Assembly: GCF_000153285.1 (NCBI RefSeq)
Contig: NZ_CH724168.1
Span: 889,854-953,853 of the forward strand
Direction: 5' to 3'
Source of the DNA: Synechococcus sp. WH 7805
GTDB lineage: Bacteria > Cyanobacteriota > Cyanobacteriia > PCC-6307 > Cyanobiaceae
DNA length: 64,000 bases
This document shows positions 42,500 through 54,227 of this stretch, piece by piece. The notes under the pieces were generated by a model that saw only the letters and a program-made list of their open reading frames with translations, was not told the DNA's origin and searched no databases. A program made the position numbers and the translations under genes. Every line of letters begins with the position of its first letter. The first letter of the stretch is position 1.

Positions 42500-42964
42500 T
42501 CAGGATCGTTCCGCGATCTGTTGGCAGGCCTTTCGGTGGCAGCCCTCGGGGCGGTGCTGATGCTGGCGGCTTACTCCCTGCTCGATCTGGCCAGCCTGAA
42601 GCGTCTCTGGACGCTCGATTGCAATGAATTCGTTCTGTCCTTGATCACATCCCTGGGGGTGGTCAGCCTGGGAGCGATCAACGGAATTTTGATCACCGTG
42701 GCGCTCGCGGTTATTCGTTTTATGAAACACAGGGCCCGCCCCATGTGGATGGACAGGGACTTTCTGGACTGCTGCTGTTCCGCTTCAACGCACCACTGGT
42801 GTTCTTCAATGCCAACCACTTCCTGGCCTCCGAGGGGATCCGCCTGGTGATCGCCGGACGCCGCACCGAATTCCTACGAGGATTGAACGCAATGGGTATG
42901 AACAGCCCCATCTTTAACCCTGGCTGTTCCCCAAGCTGCATCAAGCCGTCAGGGCCTTCCGGAT
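42500..42964 (+). pseudogene. Degraded SulP-family anion permease
   Basis: Fragments of one SulP protein survive in different frames. At about 42503-42744: RDLLAGLSVAALGAVLMLAAY, LDLASLKRLWTLDCNEFVLSLITSLGVVSLG, the late membrane helices. At about 42745-42900, in another frame: GLLLFRFNAPLVFFNANHFL, the junction to the STAS domain, then a gap and RLVIAGRRTEFLRGLNAMGM from the end of STAS. At 42915-42964, in a third frame: LFPKLHQAVRAFR, the usual STAS end. At least two frameshifts and internal deletions are needed, and the first 300 or more residues are missing. It lies between ffh and ftn2. Confidence 0.8.
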
Positions 42965-42979
42965 AAATCCTGATCCGGC

Positions 42980-45052
42980 TTATTCGAAAGCCTGAAGGCG
43001 CCATCCTCCATCAGCGTCCCGGCCAAAGATGTAAGTCAGAAGAATCGCCGAGGGCTGCGTCTCATCGACGACGCGCCCCTCCTGAGTCGTCGTCTGGTCG
43101 CGGTAGTTCAACTCAGCTCTTAATTCGATCCGCTGTGGCGTCTCGCTGACCAGCTGTACCGATTTGATTGAAGCATCGATCGCCTGCTTCAAACCTTCTG
43201 CCTGATTGGCATCGCGTTGCTGCTGCACCTGGTTAATCAAGCCAGCACGGGCAATCGACTGCAGGGTTGACTGTGCTGTCCCTTCACCGCTCAGAACAGC
43301 GGCTTTTCCGTCCAACCAACTCTGAAGCAGGCGCTGCAGCTCATCCGCCGTGGGCTGTTCAGATTTAAGTGGCAAGGATGCTGCTTTGCCTGCCGTCCAG
43401 GATTCAGACACTTCAGGTTTGGTGGTCGTTGAAGAGGGGGCTTTGGCCTTCGGCAGGGGCTTCACCTTGGCTGGAGCCGACGACTGGCCGTCAGCCGGAT
43501 TCGAATCCACCTCCTCGCGCAGACCGATCAGGCTCCAGACAGCCACCACCACGACCAACGCGGCGAACACTCCTGATCCAACCAGCAGGAAACGGCTCCG
43601 ATGCGGAATCTCCGAGACAGACAGACTGGGCAACGTTGGCCAGCTCACACGCGGAAAACCTGACCAGGGGACCGTTCTCGAAGCAGAAGGTTCCGATTCC
43701 GCCACTTCCTCTGAGGATTTGATGACCTCGTCAGTCCCCGCGGGCACAGCAATCGGCATCGAGAAGGTCTTGCCAAGACCGCCTTCCAACGGAGTCTCAT
43801 CCTCGAGCGGTGAAGCGGTGAAGGGTGCCTGCCTTGCTTGTTGTCTCTCCAGGCTTTCCACGTAAGCCTGAACATCGCGATCGGCAAACCAGGTGTCGAG
43901 ATCAACGGCGTCAGCATCCACATCCCGATAGTTCGGGAGTACATCCCGACCCAGCCAGGTGCGGCAGTACTCACACATTGAGGCCAGTACATCACCAGGA
44001 TGGTTGTCCATCCAGGATTTCAATGCTGGGTCAGAGCTGGCGCTGTTGAGGAAACGGCGCTTAGCGCGATCCACATTCCCAAGGAGAAGATCAAGGCAGC
44101 CCAGAAGTGGCTTCTTATCGAAGCCCTCAAGCGCCAGCCCCTTCAGTTTGTTGCGTGCATCCTGAACACGTTCGGGCTTGCGTTGAGAAAAACCAGCCGC
44201 GACCAGCGCCATCACCCCAAGAAAAGCAGCTTCAAGCGACCCGTTGTCCTGCAGATGACCGAAAAGATCAATCTGCTCTTGAACTGTCAAAAAGCGTCGA
44301 ATCTGGTGAAAAAACAACTCAAAGGACCCCTGATCCATGGTGTCTGGGGACTCGCCAGGACCTTCACCGTCACCTGAGCCACCTTCAAGTCCTCCACGTT
44401 CAAGAATGAACGCTTCAAACATCGCGAGGCCTTCCTGACGCGCGGATTGCTCAGCGAGATCGCGACTGAGCAGATCCAAGATTCGGTAAGGCCTCAGCTG
44501 GCTCAGTGCGGCTTCGATCGCCCGACGTTGATCAGGCAACTTGCCCATACGCTGCAGAAGCTGCATCCCCTCCTTCAGCAGGGTTGCTGCAGATTCGTAG
44601 CGACGCTGGTCCTTGTCCTGGTGAGCAGCATCCAGGCAGGCAAGAGCAGCCAACAGCGACATATCCGACTCACGGCCGCTCCCCAGGGCCGGAGCTTGCG
44701 GTGGCTGGAGCGCCTGACGGGTCAACTGAAAGGCTTCGTGGGGGAAATGGGCTTCCCAGAGAAGAATTAACCCGGCAACCTCGCTGCTAGGCACGATCTC
44801 CAAACCGGACTTTTCCTCGGGATGATCACGCCCAAGCTCCAGCAACTTTGCCTCGTAATCCTGACGACGCAGAGGTTCACTGAGGAGATCGGCAGACAGC
44901 CTTAGAAGTTCGCCACGCTGGGTGAGAGCTTCATGGGTAAAACCCTGGTCAGGAGCGTGATCCAGACGTCGCTGAAGAGTCCTGAGAATCGTTTCGGCAT
45001 CAGCGGTGGGACTGACACCCAGCAGACGGAAATGGTCAATGGGCAGATCCAC
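42980..45052 (-). CDS. ftn2: Cell division protein Ftn2 (ARC6/ZipN family)
   Basis: 690 aa from the GTG at 45052, which gives the family's usual start (VDLPIDHFRLLGVSP); the longer frame runs into the divergent pdhA gene. Ftn2 tethers FtsZ to the membrane in cyanobacteria. The N-terminal 80 residues are J-like (ETILRTLQRRLDHAPDQGF). A long helical region with repeats follows, then a Pro/Ser-rich linker, one transmembrane helix (FLLVGSGVFAALVVVVAVWSL in part) and a C-terminal periplasmic domain ending YIFGRDADGGWRLQAFE, typical of this family. Confidence 0.92.
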   Translation of the reverse strand: MDLPIDHFRLLGVSPTADAETILRTLQRRLDHAPDQGFTHEALTQRGELLRLSADLLSEPLRRQDYEAKLLELGRDHPEEKSGLEIVPSSEVAGLILLWEAHFPHEAFQLTRQALQPPQAPALGSGRESDMSLLAALACLDAAHQDKDQRRYESAATLLKEGMQLLQRMGKLPDQRRAIEAALSQLRPYRILDLLSRDLAEQSARQEGLAMFEAFILERGGLEGGSGDGEGPGESPDTMDQGSFELFFHQIRRFLTVQEQIDLFGHLQDNGSLEAAFLGVMALVAAGFSQRKPERVQDARNKLKGLALEGFDKKPLLGCLDLLLGNVDRAKRRFLNSASSDPALKSWMDNHPGDVLASMCEYCRTWLGRDVLPNYRDVDADAVDLDTWFADRDVQAYVESLERQQARQAPFTASPLEDETPLEGGLGKTFSMPIAVPAGTDEVIKSSEEVAESEPSASRTVPWSGFPRVSWPTLPSLSVSEIPHRSRFLLVGSGVFAALVVVVAVWSLIGLREEVDSNPADGQSSAPAKVKPLPKAKAPSSTTTKPEVSESWTAGKAASLPLKSEQPTADELQRLLQSWLDGKAAVLSGEGTAQSTLQSIARAGLINQVQQQRDANQAEGLKQAIDASIKSVQLVSETPQRIELRAELNYRDQTTTQEGRVVDETQPSAILLTYIFGRDADGGWRLQAFE

Positions 45053-45152
45053 CAAGAAGCAAGCGCCTGGGGCAATACGGTAGGGAGAATATGGATTTCT
45101 GCCCACTGATTCACCGCGGCCCCTTAAGCTTGACGATCGATTAAGTCGTGCC

Positions 45153-46247
45153 ATGAGCAAAGACACCGCAGTTGGCACTGAAGTACGCACGAATTCCCAG
45201 AGCGCTCAGATCGGAGCCCACGCGGAACGTCTTTCCAGCCTGGTAACGGCCCAGAGGGCCACAGTGAATCGCGCCACAGGGCTGGAGCTCTATCGAGACA
45301 TGACGCTCGGACGGCGTTTCGAGGACAAGTGCGCAGAAATGTATTACCGCGGCAAGATGTTCGGATTTGTGCACTTGTACAACGGCCAAGAGGCCGTGAG
45401 CACGGGGGTAATCGGTGCCATGAAGCGCCAGCATGACTGGTTCTGCAGCACTTATCGGGACCACGTCCATGCCCTGAGTGCCGGAGTCCCAGCCCGAGAA
45501 GTGATGAGCGAGTTGTTCGGCAAGGAAACAGGTTGCAGCAAGGGGCGCGGCGGCTCGATGCACCTGTTTTCCAAAGAGCACCATCTCCTGGGAGGTTTCG
45601 CTTTTATTGGAGAAGGAATCCCCGTTGCTCTTGGATCCGCCTTCACGAGCCGCTACAAGCGTGATGCTCTTGGTGATTCCAGTAGCAATGCCGTAACAGC
45701 GGCCTTCTTCGGTGACGGAACATGCAACAACGGCCAGTTTTTCGAGTGCTTGAACATGGCGCAACTCTGGAAGCTGCCCATCCTTTTCGTGGTTGAAAAC
45801 AACAAATGGGCCATTGGAATGGCCCATGATCGCGCCACGAGCGATCCTGAAATCTGGCGCAAGGCCAGCTCCTTCGGCATGGCAGGAGAGGAAGTCGATG
45901 GCATGGATGTGCTGGCCGTCCGCGCCGCAGCACAGAGGGCCGTGGAACGAGCAAGGGCCGGAGAAGGGCCGACCGTTCTGGAATGTCTGACCTATCGATT
46001 CAGAGGGCACTCCCTTGCTGATCCAGACGAATTGAGGGCCGAGGAAGAAAAGCAGTTCTGGGCCAAACGCGATCCTCTGAAAGCCCTGGAGAGGGAGCTG
46101 TTGGAGGCCAATCTGGTCACCGCCGAAGAGCTTCGGGCGATCGAAAAGGAGATCGATGCCGAAGTACAAGACTGTGTGGACTTTGCCTTGAGCGCTCCTG
46201 AGCCCGATGGGTCCGAACTCACCCGTTACATCTGGGCTGACGACTGA
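45153..46247 (+). CDS. pdhA: Pyruvate dehydrogenase E1 component, alpha subunit
   Basis: 364 aa. Thiamine-diphosphate-dependent decarboxylation of pyruvate, with the beta subunit encoded elsewhere. The TPP motif is [20 protein letters not shown] through [11 protein letters not shown]. Other features are [33 protein letters not shown] and [11 protein letters not shown]. The E3 subunit gene lpdA is in the same window at 58 kb. Divergent from ftn2. Confidence 0.96.
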   Translation: MSKDTAVGTEVRTNSQSAQIGAHAERLSSLVTAQRATVNRATGLELYRDMTLGRRFEDKCAEMYYRGKMFGFVHLYNGQEAVSTGVIGAMKRQHDWFCSTYRDHVHALSAGVPAREVMSELFGKETGCSKGRGGSMHLFSKEHHLLGGFAFIGEGIPVALGSAFTSRYKRDALGDSSSNAVTAAFFGDGTCNNGQFFECLNMAQLWKLPILFVVENNKWAIGMAHDRATSDPEIWRKASSFGMAGEEVDGMDVLAVRAAAQRAVERARAGEGPTVLECLTYRFRGHSLADPDELRAEEEKQFWAKRDPLKALERELLEANLVTAEELRAIEKEIDAEVQDCVDFALSAPEPDGSELTRYIWADD

Positions 46248-46248
46248 T

Positions 46249-47163
46249 TCACAACCCGTGCAGCCGCGCCTGATCCGCAGCAGCGCGAAACACCAAGGCG
46301 TGGCGTTTCACAAGGGGAATCATGGCGTCATAGCCCCCACCGATCACGCTGGCCACTGGAATTCCCCGTCGCAGGCAGGCATCGAGAACCAGATGATCCC
46401 TTTGGAGAAGTCCGAGGTTGGTTAAGCAGAGACGTCCCAGGCGGTCATCGCGGTGGGGGTCTACACCTGCGTTGTAGAGCACGAGTTGGGGACGCTGACG
46501 ATCCAGTAGTTCAGGGAGATGATCTCCGATCGTTTGCAGGTAGTCCCAGTCTTCGAGCCCATCGCGCAGTGATAGATCGAGGTCACTGACCTGCTTGCGG
46601 GAGGGAAAGTTTGAAGCAGCATGCGCTGAAAAGGTGAACACACGCTCATCACCACTGAAGATCAGGGCGGTGGCATCCCCTTGGTGCACATCCAGGTCAA
46701 CGACAAGCACCCGCTGGAGACCATCCTGTTCGATCAGAACCCGCGCACAGACAGCGAGATCATTGAAAATGCAAAATCCACTGCCGAAATCGGGAAAGGC
46801 ATGGTGAGTGCCGCCAGCAAGATGACAAGCCAAGCCGTGGCGCAAGGCAAGCCTGGCCGTGAGCAGAGTTCCACCAACAGCGATCCAGGTGCGTCGAACC
46901 AGAGGGGTTGTAGCGGGCAAACCAATCCGGCGCTGCGCCTGCCGATCCAGTCGGTCTCTGGCAAAGGCTTCGTGATAAGCCCTCTGATGCACAAGCTCAA
47001 GCCAGCGTCGCGGCACAGGCAGAGGGCGATGCATCTGGCTGGAGTCCGCCAGTCCACAGTCGAAGAGGCAGCGCTCGAGTTCCCGAAACTTTGCCATCGG
47101 AAAACGATGGCTACTGGGCAGCGGTGCGCTGTAGGCCTCGTGATAAACAAGCGGTGGCTTCAA
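46249..47163 (-). CDS. Histone deacetylase-family amidohydrolase
   Basis: 304 aa. Zinc-dependent deacetylase fold of the HDAC/acetoin-utilisation type. The catalytic His-His pair is in GGTHHAFPDFGSGFCIFNDLAV, metal ligands in VVDLDVHQGDATA and YNAGVDPHRDDRLG, and the Gly-rich end in VASVIGGGYD. Substrate unknown; polyamines, acetylated proteins or acetoin are the usual possibilities. It converges on pdhA with a one-base gap. Confidence 0.88.
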   Translation of the reverse strand: MKPPLVYHEAYSAPLPSSHRFPMAKFRELERCLFDCGLADSSQMHRPLPVPRRWLELVHQRAYHEAFARDRLDRQAQRRIGLPATTPLVRRTWIAVGGTLLTARLALRHGLACHLAGGTHHAFPDFGSGFCIFNDLAVCARVLIEQDGLQRVLVVDLDVHQGDATALIFSGDERVFTFSAHAASNFPSRKQVSDLDLSLRDGLEDWDYLQTIGDHLPELLDRQRPQLVLYNAGVDPHRDDRLGRLCLTNLGLLQRDHLVLDACLRRGIPVASVIGGGYDAMIPLVKRHALVFRAAADQARLHGL

Positions 47164-47200
47164 CGGATCGATTCGATCGTTGAAGTCTGCAAGACAAGAC

Positions 47201-48142
47201 TCAGAACGTGGGAGCTACCCGGCGCGTCAAATTACGAAGTTTGCGCAAAGCCTTGAGCTCAACTTGACGCACTCGCTCGCGAGACACGTCGAGAAGCCGG
47301 CCGATTTCCGCCAACGTATGTCGTTCATTGCCATTCAGGCCGAAACGCAGCGTGAGAACGTGCTGTTCCTGATCACTGAGGTGGCTCATCCAACGACCGA
47401 GCTGCTCGTGATGAATACGTTGCTCCACTCGGTCGAGAGGCTCCTCAAGGGATGAATCAGCGATCAGGTCTCCAAGGAAACTGCGACCCTCCTCCCCATT
47501 CACCGGTGCATCAAGGCTGCTGGTGGTGAGCGCCTGCCTGAGCAGGGAATCAAGCTCCTCAACGGGCATATCCATCGCCTCGGCGATTTCGAGGCGGCTT
47601 GGCATGGCTCCAAGCTTATGAGCCAAATCCAAACTGACCTTGCGGATGCTGGTGAGACGTTCGCTGAGATGAACTGGTAAACGGATCGTCCGCGATTGAC
47701 AAGCAATGGCTCGGGTCATGCTCTGGCGAATCCACCAGAAGGCATAAGTCGAAAATTTATAACCGCGGGTGGGATCAAATTTTTCAACCGCACGCTCAAG
47801 ACCGAGAGATCCTTCTTGTATCAAATCGAGAAGCTCTAGACCTTTGCCCTGATACTTCTTGGCGACGCTAACCACCAATCGAAGATTGGCTTTCATCATC
47901 CGCTGCTTGGCACGCTGGCCTACCCGAATCAAGCGGCGCTGCTTGCTATCAAAAAGCTCGCTATCCGCTGCGATCGAACCATCTTCAGTGAGCTGCATCA
48001 ACTTCTGAACTTGGTTTCCAAGCTCAATTTCCTCGGCGGGCGTCAGTAACGGAATTCTTCCGATCGTTGCGAGGTACCAACTGATTGGATCACTGCTTCG
48101 TCGTCTTTGGGTTTCAGAAACCCCGGCTGCGGCTGAGGGCAT
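47201..48142 (-). CDS. Group 2 RNA polymerase sigma factor (RpoD-like)
   Basis: 313 aa. Region 1.2 (SDPISWYLATIGRIPLLTPAEE), region 2 (ANLRLVVSVAKKYQGKGLELLDLIQEG and YKFSTYAFWWIRQSMTRAI), region 3 (RKVSLDLAHKLGAMPSRLEIAEAM) and region 4.2 (TLAEIGRLLDVSRERVRQVELKALRKL) are complete, while the long region 1.1 of the principal sigma is missing. It should direct alternative promoters in stress or nutrient change; the type (SigB/C/D/E) cannot be named safely. Confidence 0.92.
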   Translation of the reverse strand: MPSAAAGVSETQRRRSSDPISWYLATIGRIPLLTPAEEIELGNQVQKLMQLTEDGSIAADSELFDSKQRRLIRVGQRAKQRMMKANLRLVVSVAKKYQGKGLELLDLIQEGSLGLERAVEKFDPTRGYKFSTYAFWWIRQSMTRAIACQSRTIRLPVHLSERLTSIRKVSLDLAHKLGAMPSRLEIAEAMDMPVEELDSLLRQALTTSSLDAPVNGEEGRSFLGDLIADSSLEEPLDRVEQRIHHEQLGRWMSHLSDQEQHVLTLRFGLNGNERHTLAEIGRLLDVSRERVRQVELKALRKLRNLTRRVAPTF

Positions 48143-48287
48143 GGGGATGGACTTATGACGTGGTGCGACTGTCCTACGAAATTCACTTAATTGGATGTGT
48201 TTTCAGCAACCCTTCAGATTCGTACGTTGAAAACGACACAAACCGATCGCGATTGCGTCATCACGTGTTGAAACCTGAATAAATACT

Positions 48288-49850
48288 TCATTCATCACTC
48301 ATTCGTGTCACAGATCGCACCAATTGTGTGAGTTGATCAGCGATTGTGAGTGCTCCGCTACTGCGGCTGCAGCCACAAGCGGCCTGAGCATGCAGCAACC
48401 CCGCTGCTGCCAGAGCGGCCCCATCCGCAGGGCTCGCGGCAGCCTGCAGTCGAGCTCCCCATCCCCCCGCCAGGCCGGCCAACAAATCCCCGAGCCCGGT
48501 TCGAGCGACCTGGCAATCCGTGCCCACCAACTGACGCACAGATCCAGAAGGGTCGGCGATCACGCTGTGAGCACCTTTCAGCAACACCACGACACCACTG
48601 CGTTCGGCAGCAGCTGCAGCACGTTCCAGCGGAGACCCCTGATCGCAAAAGGGAAAAAGACGTTCAAATTCCTGGGGGTGGGGGGTGATCCAAGTCGGTC
48701 CCATCCGCTTCAGGAACCATCGCCACCCCTCAACGTCCCCGGACAGTTGATTGAGCGCATCGGCATCAAGCACCAACAGGCCCCGGAAGGTCTGCAACGG
48801 TTCGGCCCAGCCTCGCCAGACCCCTTCCATCAGTCCCAGACCTGGCCCCAGTAACAAGGCATCCAACCGGCTGAGATCGCTCCGCTCCAGAGCTGCCCCC
48901 CAAAGCAGTGATCCGCTGTCATCAGACTCGAGAGCAGGCTCCGAGACCACTTCCGGGGCCCATTGCCAGAGCTGTTGATCCACCACTTTCGGTAGAGCGG
49001 CCCGCACACTGCCGGCACCACTGGCCAAGGCCCCCCGCACTGCAAGGTGAGCCGCACCGCGATAACGCTCGCTGCCAGCGATCAACAGCAAACGTCCGCG
49101 TTCGTACTTCATCGCCGTGCTTTTCTCAGCAGGAACCGGCAGGGTCTTGAGGTCTGAAGCCCCCACCTGAAACACCAGGGGAGACGTCAGAGAGGCCATC
49201 AGCCGCGGCGGCACCCCTGGATCGATGCGATGCACCTTGCCGGCAAAGGGTAAAGCCGCGTCCTGGACCAGTCCTCGCTTGATCAGAGCCACGGTGAGGG
49301 TGTCAGAGGCCACGGCAACGGCGGTGCCCAGCGGAGTCCCTGAATCACTATCAAGACCTGCTGGGCAGTCCAGGCTGATCAACTGTCCGGGTGCGGAGAG
49401 CTGACGCTGTTGCAACAGTTGCGTCACCTGATCTGGGAGTGGTCGGGTCTGGCCAAGACCAAAGAGAGCGTCGATCCAAAGGGATGGATCGGCCGGGTCA
49501 GGCTCGAACTCCTGCACAGGCACCCCGAGCCACAGCAGGTGTCGCCAGTGCTCATGGGTCAGGGCCTGCCGCAGGGGCAACGGTGCCCAAAGACGCACGG
49601 CGATGCCTTTTTCCAACAACTTTCGCCCCAGGACAAGGCCATCGCCTCCGTTATGTCCGGGCCCCACAAGCACCAAAACCCCTTGAGCAAGACGATCAGG
49701 ACGTTGCAGACACCACTCCGCCATCCTCTGGCCAACCGTTTCCATCAAGGCAGCGACGGGCAATCCACTGGACAGCCACTGCTGCTCCAGCTCCAGCATC
49801 TGGTCACTGCGAACCAGCAGATGATCAGCATCAACAGCTGGCCAATGCAT
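48288..49850 (-). CDS. nnr: Bifunctional NAD(P)HX epimerase/dehydratase
   Basis: 520 aa from the ATG at 49850. The N-terminal NnrE (YjeF_N) domain runs to about residue 215 ([34 protein letters not shown]). The C-terminal NnrD domain is a ribokinase-like ADP/ATP-dependent dehydratase ([70 protein letters not shown]). It repairs hydrated NADH and NADPH. Divergent from mnmA, 58 bases apart. Confidence 0.93.
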   Translation of the reverse strand: MHWPAVDADHLLVRSDQMLELEQQWLSSGLPVAALMETVGQRMAEWCLQRPDRLAQGVLVLVGPGHNGGDGLVLGRKLLEKGIAVRLWAPLPLRQALTHEHWRHLLWLGVPVQEFEPDPADPSLWIDALFGLGQTRPLPDQVTQLLQQRQLSAPGQLISLDCPAGLDSDSGTPLGTAVAVASDTLTVALIKRGLVQDAALPFAGKVHRIDPGVPPRLMASLTSPLVFQVGASDLKTLPVPAEKSTAMKYERGRLLLIAGSERYRGAAHLAVRGALASGAGSVRAALPKVVDQQLWQWAPEVVSEPALESDDSGSLLWGAALERSDLSRLDALLLGPGLGLMEGVWRGWAEPLQTFRGLLVLDADALNQLSGDVEGWRWFLKRMGPTWITPHPQEFERLFPFCDQGSPLERAAAAAERSGVVVLLKGAHSVIADPSGSVRQLVGTDCQVARTGLGDLLAGLAGGWGARLQAAASPADGAALAAAGLLHAQAACGCSRSSGALTIADQLTQLVRSVTRMSDE

Positions 49851-49908
49851 GGAGGGGGCCCATGGGACCTCACTATGGAGAAAGAAGCCCATTCCTGTCC
49901 GTCAGCCC

Positions 49909-51078
49909 ATGCCGGCCGCGTTTCCAGTCACAGCCGCCACGATCGCCGGAGCGGAGGCCCTGGATCGACTGCGCCATTGGCCAGGGGAGCACCGTGTTGC
50001 CGTCGGCCTCTCCGGTGGTGTGGACAGCTCACTGACCGCAGCGCTGCTTGTCGAGGCCGGCTGGGACGTAGAAGGCCTCACCCTGTGGTTGATGAGCGGA
50101 AAGGGAGCCTGTTGTGCGGAAGGACTTGTTGACGCTGCTGGGATCTGCGAGCAACTCGAGATTCCGCACCACGTGGTGGATTCACGCGAAACCTTTCAGC
50201 GCGAAATCGTGAATGGCTTGATTGAGGGCTACCAGGCCGGCATCACGCCCTTGCCCTGCTCACGCTGCAACCGGGCTGTGAAGTTCTCGCCAATGCTGCG
50301 CTGGGCCCAGGAGGAACGCGGTCTCGCCAGGATTGCCACCGGGCATTACGCCCGACTCCGTTTTGACGACAGCTCCAGCCGATGGCGACTGCTGCGCGGT
50401 CTCGATGCACGCAAGGATCAGAGCTACTTCCTCTACGACCTCACCCAGGAGGTGCTCGACCGCGTGGTGTTCCCCCTTGGAGAACTCACCAAGCCCGACA
50501 CCCGTTTGGAGGCTGCTCGCCATGGACTGCGCACGGCGGCGAAACCGGAAAGCCAAGACCTCTGCCTTGCCGATCACCATGGATCGATGCGGGCCTTTCT
50601 GGATGCTTACCTGCCGCCGCGTCAGGGGGAAATTGTTCTCCAGGATGGAACGGTCGTCGGAGAGCATGACGGCATCGAGCACTTCACCATCGGGCAGCGC
50701 AAAGGACTTGGCATCGCCTGGAGCGAGCCCCTGCATGTGGTCCGCCTGGATGCCGCGATGAACCGCGTCGTCGTCGCCACTCGCGATCAGGCGGGTCGCG
50801 ACCACTGCGTTGTGGGCGCCATCAACTGGGTCTCAATCGCTCCACCAGCACCAGGGCAGCGTCAAAAGGTGCACGTACAGGTGCGCTACCGCAGTGCTCC
50901 TGTTCCCGCCCAACTCACCACCATGGATGCGGAGGCATCGGATGCTGAAGCCGAACGCCCCCATCGCTGCAGGCTTGACTTTGACGAGCCCCAGTTTTCG
51001 ATCACTCCTGGACAGGCGGCGGTGTTCTACGACGGTGACGCGGTTCTGGGGGGAGGACTAATCCAGACCGCGACTTGA
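49909..51078 (+). CDS. mnmA: tRNA-specific 2-thiouridylase MnmA
   Basis: 389 aa from the ATG at 49909. Makes 2-thiouridine at wobble U34 of Lys, Glu and Gln tRNAs. The PP-loop is [28 protein letters not shown] holds the first catalytic Cys, and [25 protein letters not shown] (second Cys) and [10 protein letters not shown] follow in order. The C-terminal beta domain ends [31 protein letters not shown]. Its last 77 bases overlap the convergent lnt gene. Confidence 0.95.
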   Translation: MPAAFPVTAATIAGAEALDRLRHWPGEHRVAVGLSGGVDSSLTAALLVEAGWDVEGLTLWLMSGKGACCAEGLVDAAGICEQLEIPHHVVDSRETFQREIVNGLIEGYQAGITPLPCSRCNRAVKFSPMLRWAQEERGLARIATGHYARLRFDDSSSRWRLLRGLDARKDQSYFLYDLTQEVLDRVVFPLGELTKPDTRLEAARHGLRTAAKPESQDLCLADHHGSMRAFLDAYLPPRQGEIVLQDGTVVGEHDGIEHFTIGQRKGLGIAWSEPLHVVRLDAAMNRVVVATRDQAGRDHCVVGAINWVSIAPPAPGQRQKVHVQVRYRSAPVPAQLTTMDAEASDAEAERPHRCRLDFDEPQFSITPGQAAVFYDGDAVLGGGLIQTAT

Positions 51079-52513
51079 ACAGCGTTGCGGCGGCAATCAA
51101 AAGAAGACCCACCAAGGGCCATTCACGCAGTCGTGCGTAGGTGGTCATAACGGTGCTGGGCTGTACCTGCACGGTCAGCACGCCAGGGCGCATCGCTGTC
51201 AAACGCGATGTGACCTGTCCATGCGCATTGATCGCAGCCGTAGGACCTGTATTGGCTGCCGACACCAGCGGTCGGGCCGTCTCCACACTGCGCAATTGCG
51301 CCAGAGCCAGAAACTGGTGCTGCAAGAGCAAGGGATAAGGGTCCAGATTGGCCGCTGTGAGGATCCATTGCCCTCCGCCTGCCGCCGCCCGGGCGAGGGC
51401 CGTGCCGTTGGAGATCTCGTAACAGATCGCGACCTGGGCAGGCGGACCTCCCCAGCGCCAGAGCCTGGACGCCCCCCCAGGTTCAAGGCCTCCCACTGCT
51501 GAAAGCCCCGCAAGGCCTGGCAAGGCCGGAGTCCATTCCCCCAAGGGGACAAGACGATGCTTGTCAATCACAGCGGCAGGCGTTGCATCATCGCCTTGCA
51601 GCAACAGCAGAGCACTACGCTGACGGCCGGTCACCCAGCGAAAGCCACCGCTGATCAGAGGGACAGGCTCCGCCAGCAAGTTTCCCCGATCCAGCGGCAA
51701 CGTTCCCTCCGGAGCGATCAGCAGATCAGCCCCATCAGCTTCAGCTCTGGTCAGTGCCGCGCGCAGCAGTCGAGGGAACTGACGCTGACGCTCCGCACTG
51801 AATTTCTCTCTGGTGGGAATCGCGGGCTGCCAGAGAGCCAGGTTCAGAGGATCCCTGGAGACATCAGGACGGTCGATCCCGACCAGTGCCGCAGCACCGA
51901 GAGCATGCAGGACGACCAAGCCAAGCACTCCAGCACCCAGCAGCCGCAAACGCTTGCGGTCGCAATCAGCACTGGCGACCTGTGTCCATAAGCACCAGCC
52001 CAGAAACACCTGCAAGGCCGCCAGACCTCCGGCGCCACACCAGCGCGACAATCCGCCAAGGGCAGGGTCCGCGGGAAATACGCTCCCTCCTACGCCGATC
52101 CAGAACAGTGGACCTCGAGAGAGCAGGGTTTCTCCAAGGCCCCAGATCAAAGACAGAACAAGCGCTTGCATCGCACCACCCCGCCCTGGCAGCAGACGAA
52201 CCAACAGACTCCAGCCGCTCAACAGCAACACCGCAGCCAGCACACAGCCCAGCCAAACCGCTGCAGCCAGAGGAAGACTGAGGAGTTCTGGCACCCCTAA
52301 CCAGGTGAGTGGGTGCAGGGCAAGCAACCAGCGATGGCTGATCGCCACGGCAAGCCCCCCCCAGAGTGCTGCGGCCAGCGGGTTGAACGCCACAGACCAC
52401 AGCAAGGCCAGCGCAGGCAGCATCCACCACAGCCCCGACAAGCTCAGACCGGTGCCCGCCAGCACACCTCCCAGCAAAGCCCGAAGCAGGATCTGGGATC
52501 GGTCATTGCCCAT
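51002..52513 (-). CDS. lnt: Apolipoprotein N-acyltransferase
   Basis: 503 aa. Adds the third acyl chain to lipoproteins. The N-terminal half has six or so transmembrane helices. The C-terminal nitrilase domain shows the catalytic Glu ([11 protein letters not shown]), Lys ([13 protein letters not shown]) and Cys ([10 protein letters not shown]). A final helix ([15 protein letters not shown]) and a basic tail follow. The tail is encoded antisense to the last 77 bases of mnmA; both C-termini look genuine, so this is a true convergent overlap. Confidence 0.92.
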   Translation of the reverse strand: MGNDRSQILLRALLGGVLAGTGLSLSGLWWMLPALALLWSVAFNPLAAALWGGLAVAISHRWLLALHPLTWLGVPELLSLPLAAAVWLGCVLAAVLLLSGWSLLVRLLPGRGGAMQALVLSLIWGLGETLLSRGPLFWIGVGGSVFPADPALGGLSRWCGAGGLAALQVFLGWCLWTQVASADCDRKRLRLLGAGVLGLVVLHALGAAALVGIDRPDVSRDPLNLALWQPAIPTREKFSAERQRQFPRLLRAALTRAEADGADLLIAPEGTLPLDRGNLLAEPVPLISGGFRWVTGRQRSALLLLQGDDATPAAVIDKHRLVPLGEWTPALPGLAGLSAVGGLEPGGASRLWRWGGPPAQVAICYEISNGTALARAAAGGGQWILTAANLDPYPLLLQHQFLALAQLRSVETARPLVSAANTGPTAAINAHGQVTSRLTAMRPGVLTVQVQPSTVMTTYARLREWPLVGLLLIAAATLFKSRSGLVLPPEPRHRRRTPPPVQE

Positions 52514-52566
52514 GGTGCCCCCCAGAGGTTGACGTCATCCTGGAATCACAACGCTCAACATCCGCG

Positions 52567-52896
52567 ATGGAGACCGCCAACCCTCTCCAACAGTTACTGC
52601 TGCGAGGCCTCGGCACCACCACCCTGGTGGCCGAACGCCTGCGTGGCGTGACCCAGGACTGGGTAAGCAGTGGCCGTCTCGATGCCAGCCAAGCCTCGGC
52701 TCTGGTGGACGACGTTCTGAAAGCATTAAGGGGGGAAACCCCTGAACTCGAGCAGCAGATGGGGCGGAATCTGGAGCGCAACCGCGACAATTTTTTGCAA
52801 GATCTGGGCCTCCCCAGCCAGAAGGAAGTTGATGAGCTGCGCGGCCGGATCGACCGACTGGAGCAGCAACTCCGCCAGCGCGAACGCCAGGACTGA
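52567..52896 (+). CDS. Phasin-like helical protein, unrecognised
   Basis: 109 aa, without signal peptide. Predicted to be almost all alpha-helical, with amphipathic helices (LLLRGLGTTTLVAERLRGVT) and a C-terminal coiled coil with Leu/Ile heptads (EVDELRGRIDRLEQQLRQRE). The layout is like small phasin-type or PHA-granule/stress proteins, but there is no diagnostic motif. It is divergent from lnt and 35 bases ahead of the FKBP gene. Confidence 0.7.
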   Translation: METANPLQQLLLRGLGTTTLVAERLRGVTQDWVSSGRLDASQASALVDDVLKALRGETPELEQQMGRNLERNRDNFLQDLGLPSQKEVDELRGRIDRLEQQLRQRERQD

Positions 52897-52931
52897 ACCT
52901 GCCAGACTCTTTCTGAACAAAAGGAGCTCCA

Positions 52932-53537
52932 GTGCGAGACATTCTGATCAGTTCTGCCGTGTGTGTGGCGTGCCTGGTGGTGGCGCTGGTAAGTCAGATC
53001 GTGTCACCATCCACCGTGATTGCGGCACCACCCTCACCCACCGTTCAGGCGTCCGCCGCTCAGACCGCTGACGTGCAGGCCTCCGCAGCGATGGAACTGG
53101 ACCCTGACGAGACCAACCCAACCCTCTTCGCCATGGCACCCGACTCCAACCAGGCTGATGCGTCCGCTCTCGGAGGCGCGATGAGTGCTGAAAAGCCTGA
53201 AATCACAGCCAGTGGACTGCGGATCACCAATCTCGTGGTGGGCACCGGAGCCGAAGCGACTTCAGGACAAACCGTCGTGGTGCATTACCGCGGGACTCTC
53301 GAAGACGGCAGTCAGTTCGACGCCAGCTACGACCGCGGCACCCCGTTCAGTTTCCCCCTCGGTGCCGGCCGTGTGATCAAGGGTTGGGACGAAGGTGTCC
53401 AGGGGATGAAGGTGGGCGGCAAGCGCAAGCTGGTGATTCCTCCCGATCTGGGCTACGGCGCCCGCGGAGCTGGTGGTGTCATCCCTCCCAACGCCACGCT
53501 GATTTTTGAAGTGGAGTTGCTTGAAGTGAAAGGCTGA
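52932..53537 (+). CDS. FKBP-type peptidyl-prolyl isomerase, membrane-anchored
   Basis: 201 aa, GTG start at 52932 behind a good ribosome site (AAAGGAG). A signal-anchor or signal peptide occupies residues 4-30. A Ala/Ser/Asp-rich linker follows up to about residue 95. The FKBP domain is complete ([69 protein letters not shown]). Probably acts in the periplasm or thylakoid lumen on Xaa-Pro bonds. Confidence 0.9.
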   Translation: MRDILISSAVCVACLVVALVSQIVSPSTVIAAPPSPTVQASAAQTADVQASAAMELDPDETNPTLFAMAPDSNQADASALGGAMSAEKPEITASGLRITNLVVGTGAEATSGQTVVVHYRGTLEDGSQFDASYDRGTPFSFPLGAGRVIKGWDEGVQGMKVGGKRKLVIPPDLGYGARGAGGVIPPNATLIFEVELLEVKG

Positions 53538-53607
53538 GCACTCCAAGGGGGCAACAGCTGAAGCTCACGCACTGTCGTTAGGATCCCGCTGCTCGGTTGC
53601 CCTCCCC

Positions 53608-54207
<600 letters not shown>

Positions 54208-54227
54208 TCAGACGTTGATCCACCATC

